Positions 14,119 through 30,688 of a stretch of DNA of 64,000 nt are shown piece after piece. Within the stretch, counting starts at the first letter, position 1. Every line of letters begins with the position of its first letter. The notes beneath the pieces are model-generated. The model was given only the letters and a program-made list of their open reading frames with translations. It was not told where the DNA came from and did not search any database. Source of the stretch: Chrysomallon squamiferum (Eukaryota > Mollusca > Gastropoda > Neomphalida > Peltospiridae); NCBI GenBank assembly GCA_012295275.1, contig CM022671.1:19232956-19296955 (forward strand). Reading direction: 5' to 3'. Both the position numbers and the translations under genes were made by a program.

Positions 14119-15418
14119 TCAGATAAGCTGTTTATTCTGTTTTCCTTGCTTAACAGATGAATTGCTACATTCTGGAACTACTTTTGTCTTTTGACTCCGT
14201 TCACTCTTTTCATTTTCTAATCCCTTTTTCGTCTGGCATTTATTAGCAGCCTTTTGAATTTCCGATACGTTTTTGCTCGATGGGTCGGCATTATTATTTG
14301 GCATGTCTAACTTGTTGTTCATCGTTTTTGGTTTTGCGGATTTACATCTGCTAACAACTGTATTCTCAACGTTTTTTATCTGAGACATTTTATTAACTTC
14401 TGATTTTGTCTTGCATGATGTTATAGAAGCCGATTTATTCTCGTTTTGGTTTTGGGTTTGGTCCTTCTGATTCTTTGTTGCTCCTGTGCTCTCAGACTGT
14501 GTAATTCCTCCTTCGACGTTTAATCGGACGGCTCCAGAAATAATAAATCCATCACCTTTTTTCACACATCTGTGAAAGCCGTGTTTTGTTTTCCGTGACT
14601 TCCACGCGTAAGAGTAGTGGTTTCTCAGATACTGACGTATTAAGTTGTACATCATATCACCAGCTACATTTAGCATACCGCGTCTCATCCAGATAGATCC
14701 TTTTCGTTTGATTATGTCATCTACTTCTCTTATCACCTGAGGGTTCTTTATCAAGAATTTATAAATGCTGCCTGAATAGCCGTTACGAGTAAATTTGTAG
14801 AAAACGGCATAAATTTTTTTTCTTCTTGGCACCTTCACACCGATCTCGTATATAGCACATTTACGGCGAGAGGATCTGAAAAGTCTTTTTCTCTGGAATC
14901 CGTGGCCGCCACGACGCCGACGCCACTTGAATGCTTTCTTTCTGGGTCGTGACGGTAGGATAGCCTGAGTCCATGGGTACCATTTGATGTATTTATTTAT
15001 CATGCTAGGATTGCTCGGTTTTCTATCTCCCATCTGAAACTGTATATCCTGTAAATCTTCACGACGGAATTTTAAGTTATCCTAATTATAACAAATAGAT
15101 AAACAAACAGACTGAGAGTCACAAAGGGGGAAAAAAATATGTTATCTTAATAAAAGAAATAATAATTTTTATTTATTTTTATTATTATTATTATTATGTT
15201 TTTTTTGTGTTAATTTGAGATTTAAAAAATTTAACAGTTACGGTTTTATATATCTTTATTTGCATACATTACTTTTCCTTTTTACATTAAAAAGGTTAAA
15301 ATTTCATGTCTGCAGTCATAACGTTTCAAAATGGGTACAATAACCCCGTGTCTGACAGAAATCTTAGTGTTTGAATTAATGTAAATAAGAAGAATGGAAA
15401 TATATTAAAATAATGAAA

Positions 15419-15486
<68 letters not shown>

Positions 15487-15961
15487 AATAAATAAATACA
15501 AGATAACGTCTTAGTAGATGCAGGTTGTTCTCAACCGATATCATTGTTACGAATCCAGAGTTTGTAGCTTTTTATTCTAGTATTTGTATATTATTCTTAT
15601 TCTTATTCTTACTATTCTTATTAATATTCTTTTTATTATTAAATTAGAATGACAACTGAAAGTATAATATTCAACTAATTTTTCTTCTCGTACATTTTGT
15701 AAAAAGACCAAGTCATTAATATAATGATAATTATTCGTAATGCTTTCAAATTATATTAAACATTGAAAACTACTATTTTGTAAACATTATAAACGCATTT
15801 TTTTATACCACTTAAACATACAGAATTAATGATGGAATTTACAATTACTTCATATTTTATAGACAAATAATTATTTAAAAAGGTTAATCAGTAAAAAATA
15901 CTATACTAACTTCTGGATACATGAAAGATATTGCACTTCTGCCGGAATTTGGAACTTGCAT
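14119..15961 (-). CDS. Orphan basic protein B (two coding exons), paralogue of gene A
   Basis: Family not recognised. Coding exons are 15961-15911 (MQVPNSGRS..., ending ...MYPE) and 15081-14119, joined in phase 0, for 337 residues. The large exon could be read as starting at MGDRK (15033), but the in-frame codons upstream (REDLQDIQFQMG) align with RENVRDIKFRLG of gene A and reach an acceptor at the same point as A's intron, so the two-exon model is better. Core motifs: WYPW (51-54), RRRRGGHGF, IYEIGV, KKIYAVFYK, GSIYKF, EVDDIIKRKG, WMRRGMLN, YSYAWKSR, VKKG and IISG. The tail of about 130 residues is rich in Lys, Asn, Ser and Gln and looks disordered; it is much longer than A's and not similar. 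Likely nuclear by composition. Exon 1 is less certain than exon 2. Confidence 0.82.
15419..15498. repeat. (AAT)n then (AAAT)n microsatellite
   Basis: About 19 AAT units followed by AAAT units, inside the intron of gene B. The Tyr-rich minus-strand ORF across it is a repeat artefact. Confidence 0.97.
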
Positions 15962-16617
15962 TTTTGTTTTAGTTGTATGTTTTAAAACTTATCCTTATCC
16001 TTCGTTTGTCTACTAAAAAACAACATATCTTGTAATTATCTTCTTGAAAGACGTCTATGTTTTGTTGTATAATTACATGCTGAGAAGTCTGCAATCAAAT
16101 AATGTTATAACAAACCAGTGACATTTTAAATAATACATTATATTAATATTTTGAAAGAGCTAGAAGTACAGTTGGAGGTTTTAAACTGAATTAAAATAGT
16201 CATTTAAAATTTCGATCAACTATTCTCTCGATAAAACAATATCATTACTGATGTTAGATGTGTTTATTCATTTTAAACCTTTTGACTGTCATTGTATACC
16301 AAAACAAAAAGTTCTTCTTACTTAAGATATGATATAATTTTGTTTTTGCAAATAGATGACTGCAAAAGTTTACAGGGCAAAAGATAAAATAAAACTAACC
16401 CACTGTTAATGGATATAATTTTATTAATTACATTCATGACTGATTTTATGCGCTGAAAACTTTTAATAGCTATATTTAATTATCTACAGTTTCGTCCGCT
16501 TAATGAAATGTAGAAAATAACTATCAACTCCAGCAGGCGCCCTATCAACAAGATGACTGACTAGATACAAACATTTACTTGCCTGTATCAGCTGTATCGT
16601 GTTTTTAGCGATCTTAG

Positions 16618-16648
16618 ATTAATAATAATAGTAGTAGTACTAGTAGTT

Positions 16649-16720
<72 letters not shown>

Positions 16721-16733
16721 TAATAATAATAAA
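16618..16733. repeat. (AGT)n / (AAT)n microsatellite
   Basis: More than 25 AGT units flanked by AAT units; a second (ATT)n block lies at 16752-16783. Confidence 0.97.
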
Positions 16734-17026
16734 AATATACAACTTATTTTTATTATTATTATTATTATTATTTTTTTTTTTACTTATATGTTCCATCAGT
16801 GTTAAAAGCAGTTTGGTTTCGACATGCAAGTGTTTGATTTCAACAATGTAACCAGGCAACAAAACGGTCTCTTTTGGGGGTTTACGGTATTTGCGGAAAG
16901 GAATACTCGGTTAATGATGAAAATAAATTATTATAAGCTTTCGATCAGATATATAAGAATATACGTCTGCATATCTTTGGCTATAATAATTAAACTTAAT
17001 GAACGAACGTCACAAAGAAAGGTATG

Positions 17027-17034
17027 ACGTCATC
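17027..17034. promoter_or_regulatory. Perfect CRE palindrome upstream of gene B
   Basis: TGACGTCA in the same 11-base context (TATGACGTCAT) as the site upstream of gene A, 1066 bp before the ATG of B. Use as a promoter element is inferred. Confidence 0.4.
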
Positions 17035-17607
17035 CATTGTTATATAAATATCTCAAATAAATTTTTCATTGACACTAAAAATGAGATTCCGATCCAAAAA
17101 GAAAAACACTTAACTTCATAATATATTTAATTAGTAAAATAGTAAAACAAAACATTCTATGACAACTTGTATTAACTCTACTGTAACTATTTTTTTCATT
17201 GTCCTATAAATAGCTTCTGGATAAGATATAGTCACAAAGTAGGGTCACAACCGATACATTTAATAAAACCGAATACAGAGGAAGAATCGACTTAACTTTA
17301 TTAAACATTGACAAATAACAATAAATCGTTTATTTTAAACATTAATTCCAAATTACGCATTATTTATCATTTAAGATCTGTAAGTACTGGTTCTCTGATA
17401 CGTACATTTCCAAATAATAATCAGATTCATATTTTATCTATGCATTTCTAATTGTGTATAAGACTTCTTTTTTTTTTTCTCAGAATCTGTAATACTGACT
17501 TGTCCATAACACAAAATCATTTCGCATAGTGACCGAACCCAGTGATTGCGCGCGTTCCTTTTATGTATATATATATGTCTGTGAGAGTTTATATCTGGTA
17601 CCAAATG

Positions 17608-17641
<34 letters not shown>
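17608..17641. repeat. Poly-A tract, possible retroposon tail
   Basis: 34 A residues followed by AAT-rich sequence. A short, less A/T-rich segment precedes it. Target-site duplications are not evident. Confidence 0.6.
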
Positions 17642-17643
<2 letters not shown>

Positions 17644-17789
17644 ATAAAAAAAATAATAATAATAAAAAAATAAAACAAATAAATCATTTAATTTTCAGAT
17701 TATTTATTACTGTTCAATAAATAAATAAATATTCCATAAATTGAATAACAATTAAACATGCGATATACATAAAACACACATTATTAAAT

Positions 17790-18010
17790 ATATGCTTGCA
17801 TACATACATATATTATACTAGATATAATTATACATACAGACACACAAACACACATAATATATATATACGCATATATTATGTATGTGTGTATGTATATTAT
17901 ATATATGTATAGATATGTGTGTGTGTATGTATAATTATATATAGTATAGTATATGTATGTATGCATGTACATATATATAATCATGTATGTATGTATGTAT
18001 GTATGTGTGT
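17790..18010. repeat. Degenerate TATG/TATA/TGTG repeat block
   Basis: Interleaved TATG, TATA and GTGT units over about 220 bp, just downstream of gene C. The Tyr/His/Thr-rich minus-strand ORF here is an artefact. Confidence 0.9.
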
Positions 18011-18125
18011 ATGAATGCAAGCATATATTTAATAATGTGTGTTTTATACAAACTTAAAAATTATAATGTAGAAAACTATATCCAGTGTTTCCAGAAACCT
18101 TTTTGATCTGGTTATTATTTCCAAA

Positions 18126-18602
18126 TTACTTTTTGCTATTAGTTTTTGAATCAGTGACTTCTTTTGAGTTTTTCTTTGATACAGTTTTAGTAAATGAAGA
18201 GCGCTTCTTTGACAATGATTTTTTGGTCATCTTTTCCTGAGATGGGGAAACTTCATCTGACAGTACTAAAGTCGACGCTCTTGTCAGACCTGGAGGAGTA
18301 GATGTTTGTTTATTTGCATTTTTTGAGGTTTCTGGTTCTTCTTTACAAGTTCTTTTTCGTTTTAATGTCGGCCATTTTGGAATCGGTAATTTTGAAGTAC
18401 TGTCGTCTATTGGTGTTTTAGTCGATCGTTTTCTTCTAACATTTGACAGGTCTGGTGGCATGACACTTCGTTTTGTAATTGTTCTCTGTTTATTCTTTGC
18501 TGTGAGATGGCTTGCCACTGTATCAGTTGTTTCATGTTTCCGAAGTTTGGCTGGAACTTCGAACGGGGATGGGCGAGACGCTTTTCTTTTAACTCCGTAC
18601 AT
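18126..18602 (-). CDS. Orphan small basic Ser/Lys-rich protein C
   Basis: Family not recognised. One coding exon of 158 residues, starting MYGVKRKASRPSPFEVP and ending in repeated KK/SK blocks (KKSLSKKRSS, TVSKKNSKE, KTNSKK). The composition is Lys, Ser, Thr and Pro with almost no aromatic or large hydrophobic residues, so it should be disordered, and KRKR/RRKR clusters look like nuclear localisation signals. SP and TP sites (SPSQ, TPPG, TPID) could be proline-directed kinase targets. The start follows an acceptor (TTACAG) by 9 bases, implying a non-coding first exon towards 19 kb and so a head-to-head arrangement with WASHC1. It does not share the core of genes A and B. Composition and splice context support a real gene, but function is unknown. 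Confidence 0.65.
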   Translation of the reverse strand: MYGVKRKASRPSPFEVPAKLRKHETTDTVASHLTAKNKQRTITKRSVMPPDLSNVRRKRSTKTPIDDSTSKLPIPKWPTLKRKRTCKEEPETSKNANKQTSTPPGLTRASTLVLSDEVSPSQEKMTKKSLSKKRSSFTKTVSKKNSKEVTDSKTNSKK

Positions 18603-18757
18603 AGTGCATCAACTGTAATATATTTATGTTAGGTGTAATCACTTTGAAACAGTAATTAAATGACAGTTAAACAGAAGCAAAAAAAAAAATAAAAAACTGG
18701 CAATTTTTTTTTATAGATGCAGGAAAAAAGGAAATAATGCATACACTCACATACATG

Positions 18758-18760
<3 letters not shown>

Positions 18761-18802
<42 letters not shown>
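18761..18802. repeat. (GT)n microsatellite
   Basis: 21 GT units followed by degenerate TCTA/TCTG units to about 18860. Confidence 0.98.
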
Positions 18803-18803
<1 letters not shown>

Positions 18804-19369
18804 TATTTATCTATCTCCGTTTATCTACTATTTACCTGTCTATCTGAATCTATCTGTCTAGATTGGGTAAAATCCTTTTGTTGATGTGTTAGATTGAACA
18901 TTTCAATTTGTGATAACTGAATATACTTACATTAAAATAAGTCTACATACAAATTTAAGAGATAAATATTCAGTCTACAATTAGCGGTGTAATAAACATG
19001 GGTAATATATTTTCGTAACCTTCACATTTATATACAGTTATTCGTATTTTGTTGCAAGAATGAATAAATATACACTTTACCCAGCTATTGCTACATTGTT
19101 CCTTTGGGAGTTATATATAGGAATATATACATGTCAGTTGGTGAATTTTTACCTCTAAACGTCGTACGAAATAACGAATAAACTTCAGCCACTTCTTTTG
19201 CGAAACGCACCACCTTATGATAAACCAAACCGATACGATCAGACTTGTTCGACTGACTATGGATTATTTGTCAGGGCTTTGTTAAATAAGGCTTTGGTCA
19301 TATCCTTTAGCGAAATATAACGGATTACACCGATTATTTCGATTTTGTTTATGTTGTTGTACGTTTTGA

Positions 19370-19393
19370 TCACATGATCATGAGGTCACATGA
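19370..19393. promoter_or_regulatory. Two M-box / E-box sites in the WASHC1-gene C promoter
   Basis: TCACATGA occurs at 19370-19377 and 19386-19393. This octamer is the M-box bound by MITF/TFE-type bHLH-Zip factors, which control many endolysosomal genes in vertebrates. Nothing in the sequence shows that the sites are used. Confidence 0.4.
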
Positions 19394-20394
19394 TTTGGGT
19401 ACAGGCGGAAGATGGGCGTCATTTTCTTCTGTAGGAAGGTGAATATTTATTTACGCAGATAATTCGTTTTTAATATGGTCATATCTTAATTAATTTATTT
19501 TTCACTGTTAAACATTTTTGACTAATGTGTCTACCCCTAGTCACTAAGAACAGATTTGCTTATTATTATTATTTTTTTTAAATGAGAAAAATTTGAAAAC
19601 AATGTCATTGTCAGTGAATGTGAATATCTGTAAAAGACAAAAACTGAAAATGATCATTAACAGTGTAACACTATGTCGTACATTTCATTTATAATAAATC
19701 GTTTGCATAACAAGACTTATTTTTACAAATTCATTTCAGTTAATAATGTAAACGTGATGCTGCTCAGTAGTTATTTATACTATACAGTATTATATGAGTA
19801 TAACTGAATATTTATACTATAGATATTAAATATATTTTTTAAAATTAGAAGTGTAAGTAGATCACATACAACGAATAAAAACACAAATGTTTAAAACAAA
19901 TAAATATAAATAAAAAACACACTGTAAAACGTTTGTTATTCTGTATTCGTAATTATATTCTTAATTATTTATTAATTTGTAAATATAACAACACAGTATG
20001 ACCATTTAATCATTAAGTCTGCCAAAATGAAAGATTGAAATATAACTAAACTGATGGTAATATTAAACAGGTTCATATTTGTTTTAATCATATTTGTAGA
20101 AATATATGATTAAAAGTACTTGCACAAAATGCATGATTAAATAATAAAAGCCTCAAGTTGCATCTGTTTAAACATTAATTGTGCAAATGAAACTGAAACT
20201 TTGATAATCCAAAATTAATTGTCATCTGAGACCATTTCTTTTGTGACAGTCATTTCAACCAGAAACAAACACTATAAGAACATCAGAGTTATTGCAGATA
20301 ATGATTTTTCATCTTTTCATTTTCAGTTTCAAGTTTACACTTGATTTACCTACACTGCAGACATCTTTTTAACGGATAAAACAAACCATCATCA

Positions 20395-22703
20395 ATGACG
20401 ATAATGAGCAATAAGTGTTACAATGTCCCAGGGATCCCTCCAGATCTACGCCGTGAAGAAACAGTACTCCAAATTGCTGATGGTTTGGATTACCTGAGCA
20501 AAATTGCTGATGATATTTTCAACAGAATTAATAAACGTGTTACTGAAAACAAAACACGGTTACAAAAAATAAACGATCGTGTCAACCTGGCCCAGGCTCG
20601 TGTAAATAAGCTCAAAGGTAGTAACAAAGCTACAAAAGTCTTTGCATGTGCAAAGTATCCAGCTAGCTCCACACTAGATGACTACACATCAGTATTCAAA
20701 GATGCAGACAGTTTGAGTGAGATTAAACGACCACACTACAGATGCCAGACGAAGCATCCTGTTGTTGATGATCGTGTACTGCGTGAAAAGTTACAGTTTT
20801 ATAATGTGCACCTTAATTTGAAGCAGAGGAGTAAAATGGGTGCAAAGCAGGAAGAGGGTCTTGGTGGACTTCCTAGTGTCATTCCATCTGTCAGCTCCTT
20901 ACTTCTCTTCAATACTTCAGAAAATCCGTAATTATTATTTTTATTTTATTTTAATTATATATATTTTTTTTCCCCCAGTATATCAGTATTTTTTCTTTAA
21001 TCAAATTTGTTAATCACTATATCTATTTTAAAGTGTCTTTGTATATGTATATCTATATATATTAAAGTATTTATGCATGTTTATAAAATATGTAAAAAAA
21101 AGTAAGGAAACAAAGATTTACACTACCTGAACTATATATAAAAACAAATTCGCTTATTTCCACCAAAAAGATTTACATATTAAAGCAGATAGAATTAAGC
21201 TTTGTATTTTTATAAAACATATGATTACATAATGATAATTGTGCTGTTACAGGTATAAAAAATATGTGATGCTGGATCCACTTGGTGTTGTGACTAAAAC
21301 AAGAGCTGCAATAGAAGAGGAGGGGGAGATGGCTGATGCACCAACTACAATTGTCCAAAGAGAAGAGCTACAAAAACAGAAAACAGAAAACTACTTTTAT
21401 GTACCTGACATTGGAGAGGTTCCTGAGATTGCAGTTCCTGACTTTCTTCCAAATTTATTAGGTATGTTAGAGATCTAGAAATTATTGTATTTTATCTTGA
21501 GATGGTATCTCAGAGTTTCTGCTGGGCTTTTTTTTTAGAAAGACAGTTGGTCTCTTTTAAAATATCCATTGCCACTGCAGTGAGTTAAAATGTATATCAA
21601 GGATTTGAGATATCATTAATTGTTATTTGATTTGTGAAAAATGCTAGCATATTATGTTAAAAAAGTTGAATTCCACATAATGTATATATTTCTTATCAGT
21701 TTTTGTTTAATTTTATTAGAAATAATTGCTTAAGTTTCAGAATCATTTTAATAAATGATAGCTAACACAATACGATAGCATCCATGACATACGACTGTGA
21801 CAAAGATATAAATACAAAATTAAGGAATGAATTAGAGGTTTTTAATATCAGGATAATGCACTGTGAAGACGAAATTTGAATGGAACATAAATGTATAGCC
21901 TGTTACATTTTTTTCTTACTTAATGCATTAACAGTTTCAAATATTTCTGTTTCAATACGCTGACAAAAATTTCTCTGATATCTAATAATGGTTAACATAA
22001 AAAAATGCCAAATTTATTTATTTCAGGGGTTGCTGATGATGTGTCCTTCAGTGCTGATCAAGGTCCGTCAATTGCTCCATCAGTTCTAGGAAGTAACATC
22101 CCAGACCTGCCATCTGTGGTTCCAGAACCAGACATACCATCAGGCCCTGCAACAACAGACACTGGTGCAGCTCCACCACCCCCACCTCCTCCAGGTCCTC
22201 CTCCCCCAGAGGCCTCAGGTTCACCGCCACCACCACCTCCTCCACCACCATCTGATGGTCCTGCTCCTCCTCCACCACCACCACCTCCTCCTCCCCCTCC
22301 TTCCGAGCCTCCATCAGCAGTACCAGCTGATGTTCCAGCACCAGTTGCTAATCCTGACAGTGGAAGAAATAGCTTGCTGGAGTCTATTCGGGCTGCAGGT
22401 GGCGCTGGCAAAGCAAAATTGAAAAAAGCCAAAGACAGAAAAATAGAAATAAAAAAGAAAAAAGAGGAAGAGAAAACTGCCCCTAGTGTTGGGGGAGGTG
22501 GTGATTTAATGTCTGATCTCTTCAGTGCTCTGACAATGAGAAGAAAGGGCATTTCTGGAACTGGAAAACCCAACAGTGGAGCATCAGACAAAACTGAAAC
22601 TGGTCCGCAAGGTGGAACTGGTGTAATGGATAAAATATCAGCTATGATTCCACCACCTCCATCACAGACTCAAAGTAACAATACAGAAGATGATTGGGAA
22701 TAG
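20395..22703 (+). CDS. WASHC1: WASHC1, WASH complex subunit 1 (complete, three coding exons)
   Basis: Nucleation-promoting factor of the endosomal WASH complex; it activates Arp2/3 to build branched actin for retromer-linked sorting. Coding exons 20395-20927, 21253-21461 and 22027-22703 close in phase to 472 residues (human about 465). The N-terminal WASH homology region has [49 protein letters not shown] and [11 protein letters not shown] Pro/Ala/Ser tract spans about residues 297-342. A WH2 motif ([12 protein letters not shown], about 358-380), a central region with GGDLMSDLF and MRRKGISG, and an acidic tail ending EDDWE form the VCA module. The start is the first ATG after an acceptor near 20326; a second in-frame Met lies three codons on. 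AATAAA signals at 22721 and 22729 are just past the stop. No defects seen. Confidence 0.97.
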
Positions 22704-22720
22704 GTTGCCAACATTTTAAA

Positions 22721-22734
22721 AATAAACCAATAAA
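22721..22734 (+). terminator. Tandem poly(A) signals of WASHC1
   Basis: Two AATAAA hexamers at 22721 and 22729, within 32 bp of the stop codon. Confidence 0.6.
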
Positions 22735-24615
22735 GAAATAATTTCAGAATTGTTGCAACCTACAACTTGATTTTATTTTAATAAATATGTTTAATTATTT
22801 TTTAAAGTCATCAAGGTATCAAATAACAAAAATATTCTCTATCTAGATTCATTTAAAATTGGTTATTTGTATTGTTTACATGATAAAATTTTCTTTATTG
22901 TTAATGAATGCTAAAACTTGTAAAAGAAATGGAGGAATGTTAAAATGTGATATTAATATCATTGCTTATGAACTGTTGCTATGCAGTCACCAGATAGTAT
23001 GTCAATCTGTTTTTCAGCTGGATTCTGCGATGGTGCTGACTGATTTAAAAACAAAAAAAAACAAAAAATTAAAAAGATTGCTGAGTGAGGATAAATTCAC
23101 ATTTGTCATGAAATTGTTAGAAAGTGTAAGAGCAACAAAGCTAAATAAGATGCCAGGTTGCATCCGTTTCATGTTGAAGAAACAAGATTTTGGATAACGG
23201 ACCAATATTTATAACTGGTAACTGTAGATATTTTGAGTATTAAATATTTTATTAGTGTAAGTGTTATTGTTAATTATTTTTATATAGCAAATGTTGAATT
23301 AATACAAATATATTTTAACATTTTTGGAATTATAGCTTAAATTGTCATCATTTCATAAATGAAAATAAAACAAATTATAAGCAGGAAAACCATGGTCATG
23401 TTTTATTTTTTAATTCTAAAAGAATGTCCTAAAACTTTGGCATTCCTCTGATCATGTAGCTTAGTTTAATTTCGGAGTAGGTTACTATGAAGTTTTGGAA
23501 TTACAAATGTGCATTTCTTTTAAATACAAATTTTTAACTTCTTAGAATTTTTAATACGACCATTTTGAATTGGTGATTTAGCATAGAACAAGTACTGAAT
23601 TAATTTTTTATATTAAATGGGTGTAAACATTTTTAGTATTTAGTTATCTGAAACAAATTTTTAACTTGTCTTATGAGTGGAAAAAGATTCAATGCTATCC
23701 TAGATCTGAAGGCTGGTAATTATATCAAATAATAGCAAAAAAAGAAAAAGAGAGAGAGAAATAATACCAGAGAAAAGTAATTGTTTCCTGTAACAATTAT
23801 TGTGAACAAAAAAGTAATAAAACATTCAGAAGGTATTTTTATTAGTTAAACATCAAAAATAAAACTGTACATTGATTCACAATATACTTAAAAAAGTTGC
23901 AAATTAAAGACAATTTGTTAATGAGGAAAAATCACATTAGTTGCATCTTTTTAAATTATAAAGTATATTATAAATATTAAATGAAACTCAAAAGCAAAAT
24001 TATACTGCAAAACAATCAGTTCTTCTGGTATACTAAAAGTAATGGTGGTTTCATCCAAAAGCTTTTTCTGAAAACTATTCTGTGGATATTCCAAGAATAA
24101 CTGATCAAGAAAGGCACTTTTCCCTAATGAACTCCAAACTAAACCGATTTTAAAACAAAATATTTTAATCTCCTGAATTTCATTTTTCATTAACAGGCTT
24201 CAATACTTGCCATTAATTCTAATTCATGTTACTGTAACACAGTTTACAACCAAAAGAGATATTTTATGAAAAACTGGTTATTAATTTCTTAAAAAGTAAT
24301 ACAAAATAATAAATTGCTTTTAAAGATTCAAAAATAGAAATACATTGCACAGCTTCTTATTAAAAACTCGAGATAATTATAATTTTTTTCTTTGCCAGCA
24401 TTTAAGTAATGAACTTGCTTAATGAGCAGTGAAATGTTTATCTGAAATTTTGTTTTTCCCTTTGAAGTAATTAACAGTGGATGTTACAAAAATATCTAAT
24501 ACTACTATCATGCTTCAACATGTGCGTAACAAAGTTGTCACAATTATTCCTAGTATTCACTGAAAGAAACTGAATGAACTGTAACATTTCGTTTGTTTTA
24601 ATATTTAATGTTACA
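22735..24615. other. Convergent spacer between WASHC1 and METAP2
   Basis: No well-supported gene. A 112-codon plus-strand ORF at 22859-23197 has a Lys-rich second half after an acceptor-like CAG at 23016-23018 (see rejected items). The right-hand ~750 bp is probably the METAP2 3' UTR; an AATAAA complement lies at 23838-23843. Confidence 0.5.
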
Positions 24616-29579
<4,964 letters not shown>

Positions 29580-30391
29580 GATTTAAACTATCAGAATTGA
29601 AGAACACAAAATATATTGTTATCCGATTCCATAAAATGTGCACATTAATTAAACCTGTTAATTTTTTTCCCTTCTTTTCATCACTCACTTTTGTATAATT
29701 TCAACAAAATATTATTAGTGGCATTCATTACAGGTTAATATATAATGTATGGGATTTAAAAAAAGCCACTGTTCAAATTAAATGCTTTATTACAATAGTT
29801 TCAACTTTCAGAAACTGCCAGAATAAAGACAAATTATAGTTTATTGAATATTTTAATTTATTAATAAAATTTATATAAAACCGAGTCTACCTTTACATTT
29901 TATTGAAAATGATAGAGCCAAGGTAGAGATATATGTCACTCCTTATTCAATGCACATGTTCATATCAAAACTACCATGAACAAGTTGTAATGAGCTGAAT
30001 ATACAAGTTACTTGTATTAGCTTTTAGTCCACATTAATTACAGTTTAAATACATGATTGTGTTTCTATATGTAAAGAATGTATAAGCATGGTTTTGGTTT
30101 ACAATTTTCTAAGATCCAAAGAACAAAATCATATCAACAAAATGCTTAGTATTAAATTAAATTTGTTTTATCTTCCAGGGCAATTAAGTATATACTTCTC
30201 ATTAGATAACATGTGCATGTTCGTAAGAAACTGCACCATTTCGTGTTAAATGATGCAATACACAATCATAATTATATTAGTAAACCCAACATGCATAAAG
30301 TGGTTACCCTTCCCCAAAGGTGCAAGATAACAGGAAAATAAATAAATAAAAATTATCAAAATAAAACATTTATTGCCCCCATCGGGTGCGG

Positions 30392-30396
<5 letters not shown>

Positions 30397-30427
<31 letters not shown>
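30397..30427. repeat. Poly-A tract
   Basis: About 31 A residues after a short G/C-containing segment (CCCCCATCGGGTGCGG), resembling a retroposon 3' end. No flanking duplication identified. Confidence 0.6.
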
Positions 30428-30430
<3 letters not shown>

Positions 30431-30651
30431 TTGTGTTAAAATTAACGTATCAATATGGTTAATCACTAATTACATTCATAACTTATTTTTGCATTACAGC
30501 AGATATTCTAGGTTTTTTAATCATTAATGCGATGTATAAAATGTTTATTTTATCGAAAGCTGTTAATGGCTTAATAATAATATTGATTAAATAATGAAGG
30601 CTCCATATGACCAGCGGAGGAAAGCCCACAAGACATTAAAACGAGTTAAAG

Positions 30652-30684
<33 letters not shown>
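30652..30684. repeat. Poly-A tract
   Basis: About 33 A residues after a short mixed-composition segment at 30594-30651. Confidence 0.6.

Positions 30685-30688
<4 letters not shown>

Larger units (their letters stand above)
15962..18125. other. Spacer upstream of gene B, repeats and a CRE, no gene seen
   Basis: Upstream of gene B and downstream of gene C. Contains (AGT)n at 16618-16733, a perfect CRE at 17027-17034, a 34-bp poly-A at 17608-17641 followed by A/T-rich sequence, and a TATG/TA-rich stretch at 17790-18010. The DNA just before the poly-A (17529-17607) has more G+C and could be the body of a short retroposed element. No supported ORF. Confidence 0.55.
18603..20394. promoter_or_regulatory. 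Divergent spacer between gene C and WASHC1
   Basis: Holds the 5' ends of both genes. It has a (GT)n tract at 18761-18802 with TCTA units to about 18860. A stretch at about 19150-19440 has clearly more G+C and CpG and is the best promoter candidate; AAG|GTGAAT at 19436-19443 could be the donor of a WASHC1 non-coding exon. Two TCACATGA boxes lie at 19370 and 19386. The remainder to 20320 is A/T-rich with no gene seen. Confidence 0.5.

Noticed and set aside
11383-15033. Genes A and B as GIY-YIG endonucleases
   Set aside because: The IYKF/IYAV motifs look superficially similar, but the paired GIY and YIG tripeptides and the conserved Arg and Glu pattern are not present.
15326-16862. Tyr-rich and Leu-rich minus-strand ORFs
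   Set aside because: Direct translations of AAT and AGT microsatellites.
22048-22591. Glu/Val-rich and Gly-rich ORFs on the minus strand and a His/Leu-rich plus ORF
   Set aside because: They are other-frame shadows of the WASHC1 proline-rich exon.
22859-23197. 112-codon plus-strand ORF between WASHC1 and METAP2, with a Lys-rich C-terminal half after an acceptor-like CAG
   Set aside because: An ORF of this length is expected about once by chance in 64 kb of DNA this A/T-rich. The first half looks like random translation, no donor partner was found, and it lies past the WASHC1 poly(A) signals.
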